NCBI GenBank assembly: GCA_030015575.1
Contig: JASDDO010000001.1
Span: 140,387,988-140,451,987 of the forward strand
Origin: Agapanthus africanus
Taxonomy: Eukaryota; Streptophyta; Magnoliopsida; Asparagales; Amaryllidaceae
DNA: 64,000 nt
Reading direction: 5' to 3'
The position numbers and the translations under genes are program-made. Position 1 is the stretch's first letter; each line of letters begins with the position of its first letter. Shown here piece after piece: positions 23,555 to 35,032 of the stretch. Below the pieces are notes generated by a model. The model had not been told where the DNA came from. It saw only the letters and a list, made by a program, of their open reading frames with translations, and ran no database searches.

Positions 23555-26500
23555 AGCTAGAGCCTTAGGCGATGCGTAGACGGAGTTTGAAGTCCGATCG
23601 AACCAAAACCCTAACTCCAAACTTGTTCTCTGTACTTTTTTCAAAACTGTGCATTTTTCCACATTAAAAATATGCAGAAAATCCAGCAGGAATTTCTAAG
23701 AGTTACTGTGAAATCCGATAACCCAATTCCATCAAACCGCCGCGGATCCGTGGCACGAACATGGCTCGTGCGGCGGTTCCGCGGCAGTATGGTCTCTTTA
23801 TCCAATTTGTTTTGCATAGTAACTCCTACTTTGTAGTTCTGGTTTTTCTGGAAATTTTTAATTTGAACTCAAGAGTTGAGTTTTCTGGGTTGTATTAGGA
23901 GTTAGTAGATTCGATCGGATTATCAAATTTTGTCTATGTGTTTTTCCGGATAATTTTTGAATATGTTAAAAAGTTCGACCGGATATAAATACCCACTTTT
24001 TCCCCTGCCGGGAAATTTCCAATTGTTGGATTTTTCCGTAGTTTAACGACGTTCTAAGTAGTGCAAGTAACGCGATGGTCCCTCTAGAAGACAACAAACC
24101 TTAACTCGATTATGTGACCGTCTTGAACTGCCCTTTGAACCTTCGGGTTTGGGGCAGTACGGCGTGCCACATGTGAAGCGTTGGCTTGACCCTTCTACGG
24201 CTGGACCGTTGGTACTGAGGCACGAACTGAATGTTTTTAGACTTATTTCATGTGTTGAGCTGTTTCGGGAAAACTTGGGTGTTCGATTGTTCGATCGGAA
24301 AGTTTAACATTTTCTATTTATCCGGAATGTGATACAATAATTGGAATTCATAAGAAGTTATGAGATAACTGATATGAATGTTATAAACATAGCAGTTTAG
24401 TCTCACTTGATCGGTTGCCACGGAATTTTGATGTGATCAAAAGTCCGTCGCAATCACGTAGCGTACGCGGATACTTGCCGGATAAACTTAATAGACAGCT
24501 TCACCCCATAGCCCCGATCAAGTGACTGTAGGAGAACCCCGTCGCTGAAAGCATCCGTTCGGGTGCTCGCGGTAGCGGTGTTCCGCCTTAGTGCACTTCG
24601 TCGACGGTATTAGGGGTGCGGCCGCCTACTAAAGTTTGCGACGAGCATTCGATCAGTTTTTCGGGAATCTTGTTGAATTGCCCGACTTGATATTGAAAAG
24701 TGTTTTCGATAATGAGACTAAAATGCGGGGTTTATAATTGTTAGGCATGCGATGTCTAAGGAATTCATTTGACTAGGCATGCGATGTCTAAAGAGTTTGC
24801 GGATTCCAACTGTTGTAGTTTTACACTTTCTTTTCTGTGACCGTAAGTGTAATATGTGATATCGCCGGTTTCGTTGCTATATGTCAACGACAATTGGGAT
24901 GCGCATATTTACTTATGTTGATGACATGTGATGTTATGTGTTGCTGGATATGTTATATTGGATCGTCGTGTTTGAATAGCCGGGGGGTTTTATGTGAGAT
25001 GAGTGTTTTTCATTTTCATTCATGTAAAAACTTGTATGTAATATTCTTTTATTGGGGCACTTCCAGGTTGCGGAAGATGTCACCCATTGTATATTATTTA
25101 CTTTTCCACATTAGGATAGACCCAAGGAGGGGAGCACAAGTAACCGGGTTCTGGGGTCTAGTGGGAGACCAACTCGAGGAGTCGAGTCCGGGTCTCCTAA
25201 CCCTAGAATTGGTAGGGTTGCTTGCCGCTCTCGTAGGGGTCTAAGGGTGTAGGATTGGCTATTCATCACGACCGTGGAATCCGTGTTTTATACTGGCTCG
25301 TATTGAAAACACGGACGTCCTAGCATATCCAATATTTCATATGATATTTTCTGCTGCGTTATCTGTGATGTGATCATGTGATTTGTTCAGATAGATAGTA
25401 TATATAGTATATATGATATATTATATAGACGTTGCTTATGTTTTACACCCGCGCTAGCCCTGCCCCGCTCTGCCGTTAGTTACCTAACCTAACGGTGCAG
25501 ACGGGACATCGAGACGAATGCGGATGGCATAAGCGTACGTCATATTTATCTGTGATGTTTAGGTAATTTAAATGATGGGATATTAATTAATGAGATTAAT
25601 GAAAGAAAATAAACCTAATTGATGTTGTGGAATCGAATTTCAAAATAAAACAGGTAGCTACAGTTCTTGCTTTGCATCGCGGTGTTCCTTGTAGAACATC
25701 CTGCACCTTATTCGATGAGGAAAGGACCGAGATCCCTTCACCGGGAGTGACTCCTTTAGCAATAACTGGCAGATGCTACAACTCTCGGTTTGTCTTTTGA
25801 TTGCTTCTATAGTTTCTGCTTTGCACAGTGATATATATGATATATCCCGCACCTCATTCGACGAGGAAAGGGCCGACGATCCCTTCACCGGGAGTGACCC
25901 CTTTAGCAAAACTAGAAAAGCCTCAAAAACATTCCATTTAAAAAACCATTTGATTCCGCAACGAGATCAAGTTCAAAGCGTTAAAGGTTTTCATAAAAAC
26001 CAGTCGCAACCCTCCGTTATTTTAGGAAGTAGAGTACTTAGTATTCGTGTTGTGTTTGTTGACCATAGTCAAGGCACATTGTACGGTAGCTAAGTGATGT
26101 CTTCCTACACCGCATATGATGCGATTAGTTAGGACAGTCATGTGGCTTTGTTGACCTTAGCCAAGGGTCATGTGGGTGGGTCTAATTAATCACGAAATGA
26201 CGGGTAGAACTTGACTAGTGCTTATGATTTGTTGACCTTGGCCAAGGTCATAGGTGCTAGGGGTAAAAACCTTTATCGGGAGTTTCAAGTGTTGAAATTT
26301 GCAATGAGATTGCATACCTTCTATATGATAGTTGGATCCCGATACCCACTGCGAGTAATTGTTACTCCTGGGAGAGTTTTGCACTTTACAATTAGCCGAT
26401 TAAGTAGGTGTCTAGAAAGGTGTCAACGGGGTTATGCCTCTGGGAAAACGAGGTTTACTGTAATTAGGTCCGTGCGAAAGCACGGGGAACCTCCCTCAAA

Positions 26501-26690
26501 GTACCGACACTGGCATGGCTGAAAGATTGGCGAACTTGTAGAATGTAATTAATCCTGGCTAGTCTTTCCTTTTAGGGTTTGAAGGAAGATTTGATAAAAA
26601 CAGTGGGTGCCATCCTGATTAGATAAAATAAATAACCAATCTGATCTTGAAAGAGCGCACACAGAATGTTTTCTTCTCTCTCTCTCTCCA
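23555..26690 (+). other. Copia E2 untranslated leader
   Basis: About 3.1 kb with no convincing gene. It contains the CCGCTCTGCCGTTAGTTACC block near 25464, two GATCCCTTCACCGGGAGTGA blocks (25731 and 25878), the triple-hairpin module (26051-26254), a GTTTCAA-type hairpin near 26282, a conserved block 26400-26520 shared with E3 (44385-44515), and a CT tract running into CCAG at 26691. Confidence 0.65.
26051..26254 (+). other. Triple-hairpin module in Copia E2 leader
   Basis: Hairpins at 26051-26078 (TGTG outer, TTGAC-CATA-GTCAA inner), 26139-26174 (CATGTGGC pairing GTCATGTG with wobbles) and 26221-26254 (CTTATGA/TCATAGG). The third contains the perfect palindrome GACCTTGGCCAAGGTC at 26234-26249. 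Confidence 0.7.
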
Positions 26691-26699
26691 GGTAGCGAC

Positions 26700-27010
26700 C
26701 ATATCACGCCTTAATCAAGATAATAATATGGATGTATTGACCGAACCCGCTTGTTATACTGTGCTGGGGAACGTTGGTCCCGCTCCAACTTATAATTGTT
26801 ATAAGACAGAGCAGGAAATAGGGGAATACCAGAATTCCTATGCCGCCCAAATGAAGAAAGTGCATATGATGCATCTCCTTCGGGTGTGTTCATTACAAAG
26901 AACTGTTTCTCAGTATCCTCTGCATCCTGGGTATTTGATATCGGATCAGGATCCCAGATATGTAATCTGTTACATAGGGCTACCGAAAGGTAGAAAAACT
27001 GAGAACGGGT
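26700..27010 (+). pseudogene. Copia E2 gag remnant and protease remnant
   Basis: Gag is shrunken to a few hundred bases. Around 26917-26960 one frame reads SSASWVFDIGSGSQICN, the Copia aspartic protease active-site region, with the usual DTG-type triad changed to DIG. Stops follow at once. Most of gag's nucleic-acid-binding part is missing. Confidence 0.6.
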
Positions 27011-27299
27011 GATAAGTTTCATGAGACAGAAAACGGGGCAAGTGTTGCAGCCAAGTTTGTTGGTCACTGTCACCCTGTATTACCAATACATTGATTCTGA
27101 ATAAATGCTATTAGATACCGAACCTGATATACAAAATCATATCAATCTCTTTATTTATTAAAGAAATGATAAAATTTTGTATTGTTGGATAATGTTTTGA
27201 ACATTTCCTATATCAAGAGTTGATCGGTTCAGGCACGTTATCTAAAAGCATTGATGTTCTAAATCAAACTACAGTTCCTAGTATACAGAACACACACAA

Positions 27300-27940
27300 G
27301 AGGAAGAGTTCAGAAATGAACGAATCCTTCTTGAGGTATTGTAGACTAGGTCATATCAATGCGACCCGACTGGCTGAAGTTACATTTTAGATGCATTTTT
27401 AAATCAGTTTGAATTTACATCTTGTGAAACTTGCCAGTCATGTCACAAAGATTAGATGACCATAGCCCTGTTTATTGAAAACAGAGAAAGAGTTAATGAT
27501 CTCTTGGGACTGATACATGATGATGTATGTAAGGTCTCCTGTCTACACATGCCAGGACTGGTTCTTTATACTTCATTATATTCTCTGATAATCTCTCAAG
27601 ATTCAGTCATATGTTCCTGTTGAAACATAAGTCCGAAGCTTTTGAGGTATTCACAGAATATAAGTTGGAAGTAGAGAACCAAAATACGGGTATAAGTATT
27701 ATGTCCTATGATAAGATCAGGGAGGAGAATACTTGTGCATAGAATTCCTGGACTATTCTAAAGGAGAATGAGATTCTCTCTCAGTGTTACTCCTCTGGAT
27801 ACACCACAGCACAACGGTGTATCAGGGGCGGAGCAATCGCACCGTATTAGATATGGTGTACTCTATGATGAGTACTACTGAGTTACCTATTTTCTTTTGG
27901 AGTTATGCGCTTGAGAAGCTGCATACCTATTGAATTAGGT
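27300..27940 (+). pseudogene. Copia E2 GAG-pre-integrase and integrase remnant
   Basis: The frame near 27327-27385 reads NESFLRYCRLGHINATRLAE, the GAG-pre-integrase motif with the H of the zinc-binding region. Downstream, GKRVNDLLGLIHDDVC begins the catalytic core, and SEAFEVFTEYKLEVENQ-like sequence appears near 27636-27690. Frames switch several times. Around 27830-27930, peptides equivalent to the SERRNRT-LDMVRSMM region are visible in mixed frames. Confidence 0.65.
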
Positions 27941-28259
27941 TCAAATCAGATCACTGCCTACCATTCCATATGAGATATGGTATGGGAAGAGCCTATCTCT
28001 TAAGTAAGTTAAGATTTGGGATTTTCCGGCCTATGTCTAAAGCAAAATCCGGACAAAATCGAGGCAAGGTCAGTTCTGTAGAACTGGAAAGGTTCCAGCT
28101 ATACAAAACTGCAACTGATGATTTGACAGAACCAAAGGATTCAATAGTTTCCGATGAACCTCAGCCTCTCCGCCGATCTAGTAGGGTTCCTCATCCGCCA
28201 GAGAGATACTTCGGTTTCTCGATGACAGTGGGAGCGAGGAATGCATCATGAGATGATGA

Positions 28260-28900
28260 CCAAACTAGTTTCGATCAGGCCATCAAGAGTAGGGACTCTG
28301 TAAGAATGGCTGGATGCTTAGCGATCTGAGATGGAATCCATGTACACCAACAAAGTATGGACTTTGGTTGCTATATCTGAAGGGTTAAATCCCCATCAGG
28401 AGCAAGTATACCTTGAGAAGATTACTTGGTGTAGATGGAAAAGTTGAGACTTTCAAAGCTAGACTTGTTGAAGGTTTTTTCGTCATCGACCAGGCGTGGA
28501 TAATGATGAAACCTTTTCCAGTAGCTGTGCTTAAGTCCATCCAGATCCTACTTGCCACTGCTATATACCATAACTGCGATATCTGGTGGTTGGGTGCCAT
28601 GACTACTTTTCTAAATAATGATTTAGAAGAGAACGTCAATAAGAACACAGCCAGGGGGCTTCGTAAACAGTGGGAGCAGCGGAAACGTGTGCAAGTTGCT
28701 TTACAGAATAAAGCAGGCATCGCGGAGTTGGAACATCTGTTTTGATGTGGTAGTCAAAGAGTTTGACTTCATCAAAATGGTAGATGAACCTTGTATGTAC
28801 AAAAGGGTAGTATGGAGTATGGTAATGATCCTCGTAGAGTACGTGGATTACATACTCTTGATAGGAAAATAGTTTCCTATGCTACGATCGGTCGATCTCC
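28260..28900 (+). pseudogene. Copia E2 reverse transcriptase remnant
   Basis: The clearest stretch (28690-28870) reads CKLLYRIKQASRSWNICFD and then DFIKMVDEPCMYKRV, the classic Copia RT core. The catalytic YVDD box is YVDY: codon 28849-28851 is TAC, so the second catalytic Asp is lost. Upstream parts (28340-28620) are broken by stops and frameshifts. KQASRSWN favours the Angela/BARE-like group. Confidence 0.75.
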
Positions 28901-29179
28901 TCTTATCACATTGATTCTCCATATAGGATCAAAGTGATACCTCCTTAATCCTGAGATTTGGGTCTATGAGATAGATCTAAATGGATGTTAGGATTCTCAC
29001 TAATTGAAGTGAGATGGTATCAGTTGATCCTGGGGAGAATCACTGGAAAGGTTCCAGGGTGATAAGGACGACTGAATATCAGTCGCAGGCATTGTCTTTA
29101 CCCTCAGTGAAGGGACGGTATGTTGGAAGAGTTCCAAGCTAGATACCATGGCAAACTAGACGATAAAGGCTGGTAACAT

Positions 29180-29490
29180 CGCTATTAAAGATACTACCAA
29201 AGAGGAAGTTTAGGTGTATATTGGTTCATAAGATGAACTAGGTTCCCACCATTGTGTGACAATGGAAGTGTGGCTTTGGCCAAGGAACCATGATCCCATC
29301 AGTGACCCAGACATATACTGAGGCAGCATCACCTGATCATGGAGATAGTTGATCTCCAGGGTGATCGAGGTAAGGAGAATAGACTTAGAGGACAACACAG
29401 CGGATCCACTCACGAAGGCCTTTTCCCAAAGAGAGACTTTTATGGGATGGTTGAGTATGTGATACTGCAACCACTGCTACAGATGGCCCT
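29180..29490 (+). pseudogene. Copia E2 RNase H remnant
   Basis: Recognisable blocks correspond to the Copia RNase H end: TGTGACAATGGAAGTGTGGC, CAAGGAACCATGATCCCATC, and GCGGATCCACTCACGAAGGC (ADPLTK-type). The frame is interrupted. The region ends at the purine tract. Confidence 0.65.
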
Positions 29491-29496
29491 AGTGCA

Positions 29497-29506
29497 AGTG
29501 GGAGAT
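29497..29506 (+). other. Polypurine tract of Copia E2
   Basis: AGTGGGAGAT immediately before the 3' LTR, as in E1. Confidence 0.78.
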
Positions 29507-31706
29507 TGTTAGTTATATGTATGCCCTAGAGGCCATTACTGTACATAGGATGTATATTGTAGTGGATGCTGGGACATATATAGGAAGGACTTTCTTGCTC
29601 AACATGATAGTACGCTATCTGGTTGCTCTTTATCTTAACATGTATACTTTCTGTCTCTCTGATTACATGTTGATAAAGCCCTTAGGATGTGTACTCGACT
29701 TCCAGGACTATGATGAAGATCATACTAGTGGGGTCTGGGTAGTCAATGAGTACATCCTTCATTGTTCCTAGTCGTGGGAATATCGAGACGGGGCATCGAT
29801 ATTCCAGAGTAGACTAGCGTATATCTTCTCGACCCATGTGATGGGCGATGGATGATCCCATATCCATTGGTGTTTGACATCAGAGATGGTATGCGGGTGC
29901 TCAGTGGAGACTGGGTACACTGAACGGACTCGCCGAGAACTCCCAGATGGTATTATATCTCACGTCAGATGGCAGTTCTCTGGTGACACTGGTACAACTT
30001 AGTCTGTTGACCCGAGATCGTCATAGAGTCTTGTGTGTCTCCCACTGTGCTTTGATTTCCACCCTACCACGGCTCTACTGAGTCGTGCAAACAGGTGGTT
30101 TTTGGGTACAGTCCCGATTCACATGGAGGCAATGAGCGATAGGAGGGGATTCATCTCTCCCGGTATTGGGGGTTGATGTTGTGCTATGCTCGACTGGCCA
30201 TAACAGGAAATCCCTAGCCAGGGTTGCAGTGATATACTGGTAAGAGTTATCAGTAGTTTCACGAATGTTATGGACCTTACGTCGGCATGACTTATCGAGC
30301 TATTGGGGTCTGACGTTTACCACCCCTAGGCGAGATATGCGACATATCAGACGAACAGACCGGACTATACGGTAAGTGTTACTGGTTGGATTCACAGGAA
30401 TGTGAGCGGGCTTGCTCGTCGATCTTCTGATCGCTCAATACCCGGGTGGCCGTTACGTTTAGCAGACCGCTTGCGGCTTGTAGGTGTTTGATATGATCAT
30501 CACCTGCTGCCGGCGTATTGACGAGTCTTTAGAGTCCTACACAGAGGTTTCCTGGCTCAAGCGAAACGAAATAGGAGCGCGTATGAGATATGTGCAGGAC
30601 CGAGAATAATGCGTGTATGTGATACCGTATTCCATTCTCGCGATGAATGTATCGATTGGTTGTATGCGATATAACCTAGTTATCCAATCATTGATTCGAT
30701 AAGCCGATACATTGGATACTAGTCGGTTATATGAGATATGACCGGATCGTTAAATCAAGTATTGATTTAATGATTTAATGCATAATTATATATTTGATAT
30801 ATTACTTTGCATTAACTAGTATTGGTTCACTTAAATTGGATTTTCTCACTTGATGTACACAAGTTGTATATGTGATATACTTTTGTGCACAAGATTGTAT
30901 CATGTTTGATGATACATGAATGTTAGTGTGTATGTTTAGATTAAACCATGGTTATCTGATGGTTAGGGTTTTCTTTTTCTTATCTATTTATTTATTTATT
31001 TTGGTAAAAGATTAAAGAGAAAATGGTGGCTTTCTTTGTTTGTTATTGAAGCTTTTTGAAGCTTTGACCAAGTGACCATTTTGTCTTCATGCTTAACCCT
31101 AACCCTTCCAACTAACCATGGTCTATTCTCTACACCTAATCATGGTTGACATATGATAAGTGTTGATTTTATTTTCTATTTGATAATAACTTATCATATT
31201 CTTTTCATCATCTTTTTCTTTTTCAAAGATGAAGAAAGCTTGCTCCATCAATGGCAACTCTTGAAAATGAGTGAGAAATCCAATTCTAAAGTGAACCCAC
31301 TTCCTATTTCTTCATCCTCTACCTCTTGCCAAGTAGTATAGGGTGTTTTCTTCACAAGTTTCATGACTTGGTGAAGTGGGAGCTTGATCTTGTGATGCCT
31401 CGATGTAGATCATCTTCGGCATCGAAGCCGATGACCTAGCCCGCCCATTTCTCCGATGAAGCCGATGCTAGAGTCATGGATTTCGATTTGGACAGCGGAG
31501 GGACGTCATCACGGAGCCTAGGAGGTGGAGGACCGGATCTACAAAGGTTGTAGCCACTTTCCTTTTAGATAAAGTTGTTTATTTGCATCGTATCGCCTAT
31601 ACATCTAGTTAACGATCCGTATTAGGGTTTCTCGGCACTTGTAAAATATGAATTACCCATGTTTGATCACTTCTGAGACCTCATTAGTGTGCCTAGGAAC
31701 CCTACA
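29507..31706 (+). repeat. Copia E2 3' LTR
   Basis: 2200 bp, TGTTAG to CCTACA, close to identical with the 5' LTR. GTATC follows. Confidence 0.93.
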
Positions 31707-31711
31707 GTATC

Positions 31712-31849
31712 TTCTCTAAGCTCCCCATCACTCAGCCTATGGCGGCCTCCCGGAGAGCAGAAGCCTGCCAAGCGCTCAAGGCAGAGAAGCTGAGGCAGAA
31801 GCGACTCAGATACAGAGACAACAAAAGGGTTAGGCTCCGGCCATGTTAA
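31712..31849 (+). CDS. Pre-gag frame of gag-only Gypsy, second half
   Basis: Continuation of the frame cut at 21318. One copy of the GTATC duplication restores phase. It encodes a Lys/Arg-rich tail (about 45 codons, with KAEKLRQKRLRYRDNKR) and stops at TAA 31847-31849, overlapping the gag start by a few bases. Confidence 0.5.
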   Translation, partial: FSKLPITQPMAASRRAEACQALKAEKLRQKRLRYRDNKRVRLRPC

Positions 31850-33609
31850 AATTTATGAATTTCCAAAGCCCGGACCGCTCCGCGAAACCAGCTGCCAGTG
31901 ATGAAAGGATGGCTGAATGTGTTATCCACACCGTCTATATGGTGGGCACGCGTCCCAGCGATAACCTTCGCTGCAAAAGCAAGGATGGGGCCACCATATC
32001 TCAAATCCAACCTGGTGTGAATATAGCTGTCATTTCCCAAGACCAGCATCCTCCGGAGGGTGATGAAAATCCTCCCAGTGAGGCTGATAGGTAGAGAGAG
32101 CCCTCGGTTCATGAGGAGTCGGGCTCGGAAAGCGAAGATGAGCCAATCTTCAGTCCCAAGAATGCAGAGCAGCAACTTCTCCAAGAGCTCCGAAAACAGC
32201 TCAAAAGCAAAGACAAGGAGATGGCCAAGCTCTACTCAAAAATTGACGACTTGACAAACGTCGTCTTACAGCTCACGGCCCAACTTGCCTCTCAGCCGCC
32301 CAATCAGGCGAAGGGCTCTGCTCATGAACCGGAAAACGGTGTCCCGAGACAGCCGATGCATATTCCCTCAAATCCAAAAGTGGGAGGACCGAATGAAAAT
32401 CAGTCGCATCCTATCTCGGGAAATGTCTTGGCTACCGATGACAGTAGCCCGCTAACTCAAGATCAAATCATGTATTTGGTTGCCAACAAAGTCAAAATAT
32501 TAGTAGCTGAAGCCGAAGCGCAAAAAGATGTTAGCAGTAGCGGGAGACCATATCCTGCTCAGTATGATCTGGTAGAATTTCCCAGCGGCTATGTCATCTC
32601 TAAATTCGGAAGATTTGATGGGACGGGAAATGCGAATCAGCACATCGCCCACTTTAAAGCCTCATGCGGGAATACTGGGGGCAATGATGCGCTTCTCCTC
32701 CGCCAGTTCGTTAATAGCTTGGCCGATTTTGCTTTCGACTGGTACGCGAGCATACCGGATGGCTCCGTCACAACTTTCGTCCAAATGGAATCTCTGTTTC
32801 GGCAGAGGTTCATGAGCGTCAGCGATAAGATCACTATTACCGATCTCATAAGGACCAAACCAAAGAACAACGAAAGCAACACGGATTTTATAACCCGATG
32901 GCGCAGTCTCTCTGTCAAATGTGAACCGCCGATAGAGCAGGACCAATCTTTCAGTCTCCTTGTCGGAAATCTCAACAATTGGATGGCCCCATTTCTATGC
33001 ACCGCGGGTCTCAAAACATTCCAAGAGCTGACCAGGAAAGTTCAGATGCTGGAGCGCTCAAAGCAGGAGTCCTCCTCAGATTCCCAAAATAACAATAGGT
33101 CCTGGAGAAACCGAAAAGAAGAAAATCGCAAAGGCGGAAACTCCGATGATTCTGAATCTTTCAACTCTTCGGCTAACTAAAATAAGCTAGGGATGTGCTG
33201 GCCTAATGCCAACCATCCTCGGAAGCCAGTGTTCGGAGAGGGAGGAGAATCTCCACTGAAAGAGAAGCTGGATAAGGTCTATTCCTTCAGAAGGGACAAA
33301 ATCCATAAAATATTCAAAGACGCCCTGAGGAACAGTCTACAACTGCCAGAGTCAAAAAGACCGCAGGAAGCGAATATGACCGACGGCCCCAAATACTGCC
33401 CCTATCACAGAGTGATAGGTCATGCCATTGAGGACTGCTTCGTCTTCAAAGATTGGGTTGAAAAGCAATACAAGGCAGGAGAGATAGAACTATCCAAAGG
33501 CATGTTAACAAACAGTCAAGTCGCGACCGCCAATTTCATACAAACGGAGACCGAAGATCTTCGTGAAACTGATTCTCTCATACATCTGCCTTTCTCTGAG
33601 AACAGTTGA
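31843..33609 (+). pseudogene. gag: Gypsy gag of the gag-only element
   Basis: One frame runs from ATG 31843 to TGA 33607-33609 (589 codons), broken only by TAG at 32092-32094 and TAA at 33178-33180. Residues about 95-150 form a Lys/Gln/Leu-rich coiled coil (LLQELRKQLKSKDKEMAKLY). The retrotransposon gag domain spans about 245-400 (RFDGTGNANQHIAHFKA, FDWYASIPDGSVTTFVQMES, RQRFMSVSDKITITDLI). A basic tail follows, and a Cys/His segment CPYHRVIGHAIEDC (33397-33438) resembles the Tat-type gag end. Gag would form the virus-like particle and bind RNA. It is the only structural gene here; protease and pol are absent. The TAG could be read through or be decay; the TAA makes decay more likely. Confidence 0.85.
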
Positions 33610-33884
33610 CCACCACGTCATTAAACTGGGAACAGTCGACCTCTAAGTAGTTAAACTGGGGATGTAAAAATGTGTAAATAAAATATATATATATATGTAT
33701 ATATAAATAAAAAGCCAAAATGATGGGGCAACTCGCAATAAAAATCAGCGAGTAGAAATAAAATTGAAAATAAAGCCGAAATGATGGGGCAACCGTGAAT
33801 AAATAGCCGAAACGATAGGGCGATTGCGATCTTCGCGATAAGAAAAGCTGAAATGATAGAGCAATCGCGGTAAAAAAAATGGCA
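33610..33884 (+). repeat. GCCGAAATGATGGGGCAA-type short repeats
   Basis: AAAGCCGAAATGATGGGGCAA and variants recur near 33712, 33775, 33801 and 33848. The same motif occurs reversed at 61835-62040 in the right Gypsy element, which links the two families. A TA microsatellite lies at 33686-33705. No gene. Confidence 0.7.
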
Positions 33885-34265
33885 AATGATGAGTCGCTCC
33901 TGGTACCATATTCCAGTGCAGCGATGCAGACGCCAACCAAAATTCCAAATTTCTCATATTCCAACGGCGAATGATGAGTCGCTCATGGTACCATATTCCA
34001 GTGCAGCGATCCAGACGCCGTCCAAAACTCAAATTTCCAATGGTGAATGATGAGTCGCTCATGGTACCATATTCCAGTATAGCGATGCAGACGCCAACCA
34101 AATTCCATACCCTATACCCTAAGTGGCGAATGATGAGTCGCTCCTGGTACCATATTCCAGTGCAGCGATGCAGACGCCAACCAAATTCCAAATCCCATAG
34201 CCCAATGGCGAATGATGAGTCGCTCCTGGTACCATATTCTGGTGCAGCGATGTAGACGCCAACAA
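33885..34265 (+). repeat. Five tandem copies of a 65-85-bp unit
   Basis: Each unit has GCGAATGATGAGTCGCTCCT, then GGTACCATATTCCAGTGCAG, then CGATGCAGACGCC. Copies start near 33888, 33966, 34045, 34126 and 34207. ORFs on both strands are by-products. Diverged copies occur at 34776-35000 and one, reversed, at 62090-62160. Confidence 0.85.
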
Positions 34266-34545
34266 AGTCCCGAAATTTTTCCGGCCCTACGGTCTGGATC
34301 ATACATCCTGCAAAACCGTATACAATCCACGGGTGTAAAACGATCCCAATCTCTCCCAAGTCCTACCGGCGAGACCACATTCAAAGTCCCACCGGCAGTG
34401 AAGATTCAAAAAAAAAGGGTATGTCCACAAGCAAAATAGGCACGGATGAAAACCCGAAAGGGCTCCGTGAGTAAAAACAGCAGGACTGCCGGCGAGTTTG
34501 TGAAAACATGAAAGGGCGCAAACTTATGAAAAAGAGATGAAATGC
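34266..34545 (+). other. Gypsy 3' non-coding block
   Basis: No gene. It contains CGTATACAATCCACGGG (34318-34334) and GATGAAAACCCGAAAGGGCT (34445-34464). Both recur in the right Gypsy 3' region (reversed near 62458-62475 and 62813-62833). Confidence 0.55.
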
Positions 34546-34745
34546 ACTCACAAAGTCCTCTCGACTTTGTGAGGAGAAAATTCCCGCGTGAGATCTTTAC
34601 GACTCACAAAGGAGCAACACACTTGGGAGTCCCCACGACTCCTAAGGGAAAAATACACTTACGGGATCCTTACGACTCGTAAGGAGAAAATGCTTTTATG
34701 GGGCTCATAAAATTGAAAAGTCTTAGGTGATAGGGATCTAAACCT
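34546..34745 (+). repeat. Hairpin-chain block in gag-only element
   Basis: A chain of about five hairpins, each roughly 25 bp. The best is CTCACAAAGTC-CTCTC-GACTTTGTGAG, a perfect 11-bp stem at 34547-34573. Others are CTTGGGAGTC/GACTCCTAAG near 34622-34648 and CTTACGG/CTCGTAAG near 34658-34682. Related chains lie at 57897-58066, 62210-62390 and 62569-62740. Confidence 0.75.
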
Positions 34746-35032
34746 GTCTCCTAAGCCATCGCTCCCCAATGGGCAATGGCAAATGATGATTCACTCCTGG
34801 TACCATATTCCAGTATAGCGATACTGATGTCAAACAAAAACCAATTCCCAAATCCTCCCGGGGCAAAAGATGAGTTGCTCCTGGCATTATTCCAGTGCAG
34901 CAATACAGATGCCGCCCAAAAAATCAAATCCCCAAATCCTCTCATAACAGATGATGATTTTCTCCTGGTACCATATTCCAGTGTAGCGATGCTGATGTCA
35001 ACCCAAATCAAATCAAACCAACAACCTCTGCG
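34746..35032 (+). repeat. Three diverged copies of the 33885 repeat family
   Basis: Units start near 34785, 34865 and 34948 with ATGATGATT(C/T)(A/T)CTCCTGG and CCATATTCCAGT. The spacing is more irregular than in the first block. Confidence 0.7.

Larger units (their letters stand above)
21319..31706 (+). mobile_element. Copia E2, complete but coding-dead LTR retrotransposon
   Basis: LTRs at 21319-23539 and 29507-31706 begin TGTTAGTTATATG and end CCTACA, flanked by a perfect TSD GTATC (21314-21318 and 31707-31711). It carries a primer site and purine tract, and its gene order gag-PR-INT-RT-RNase H marks it as Ty1/Copia. LTRs differ at roughly two dozen sites plus one 21-bp duplication by eye, while pol is broken by many stops and shifts. 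It interrupts the pre-gag frame of the gag-only Gypsy element. Confidence 0.92.

Noticed and set aside
32637..33014. 125-codon minus-strand frame
   Set aside because: Shadow of the gag domain on the other strand.
33745..34359. 204-codon minus-strand frame
   Set aside because: Created by the 65-85-bp tandem repeats; repeated peptide only.
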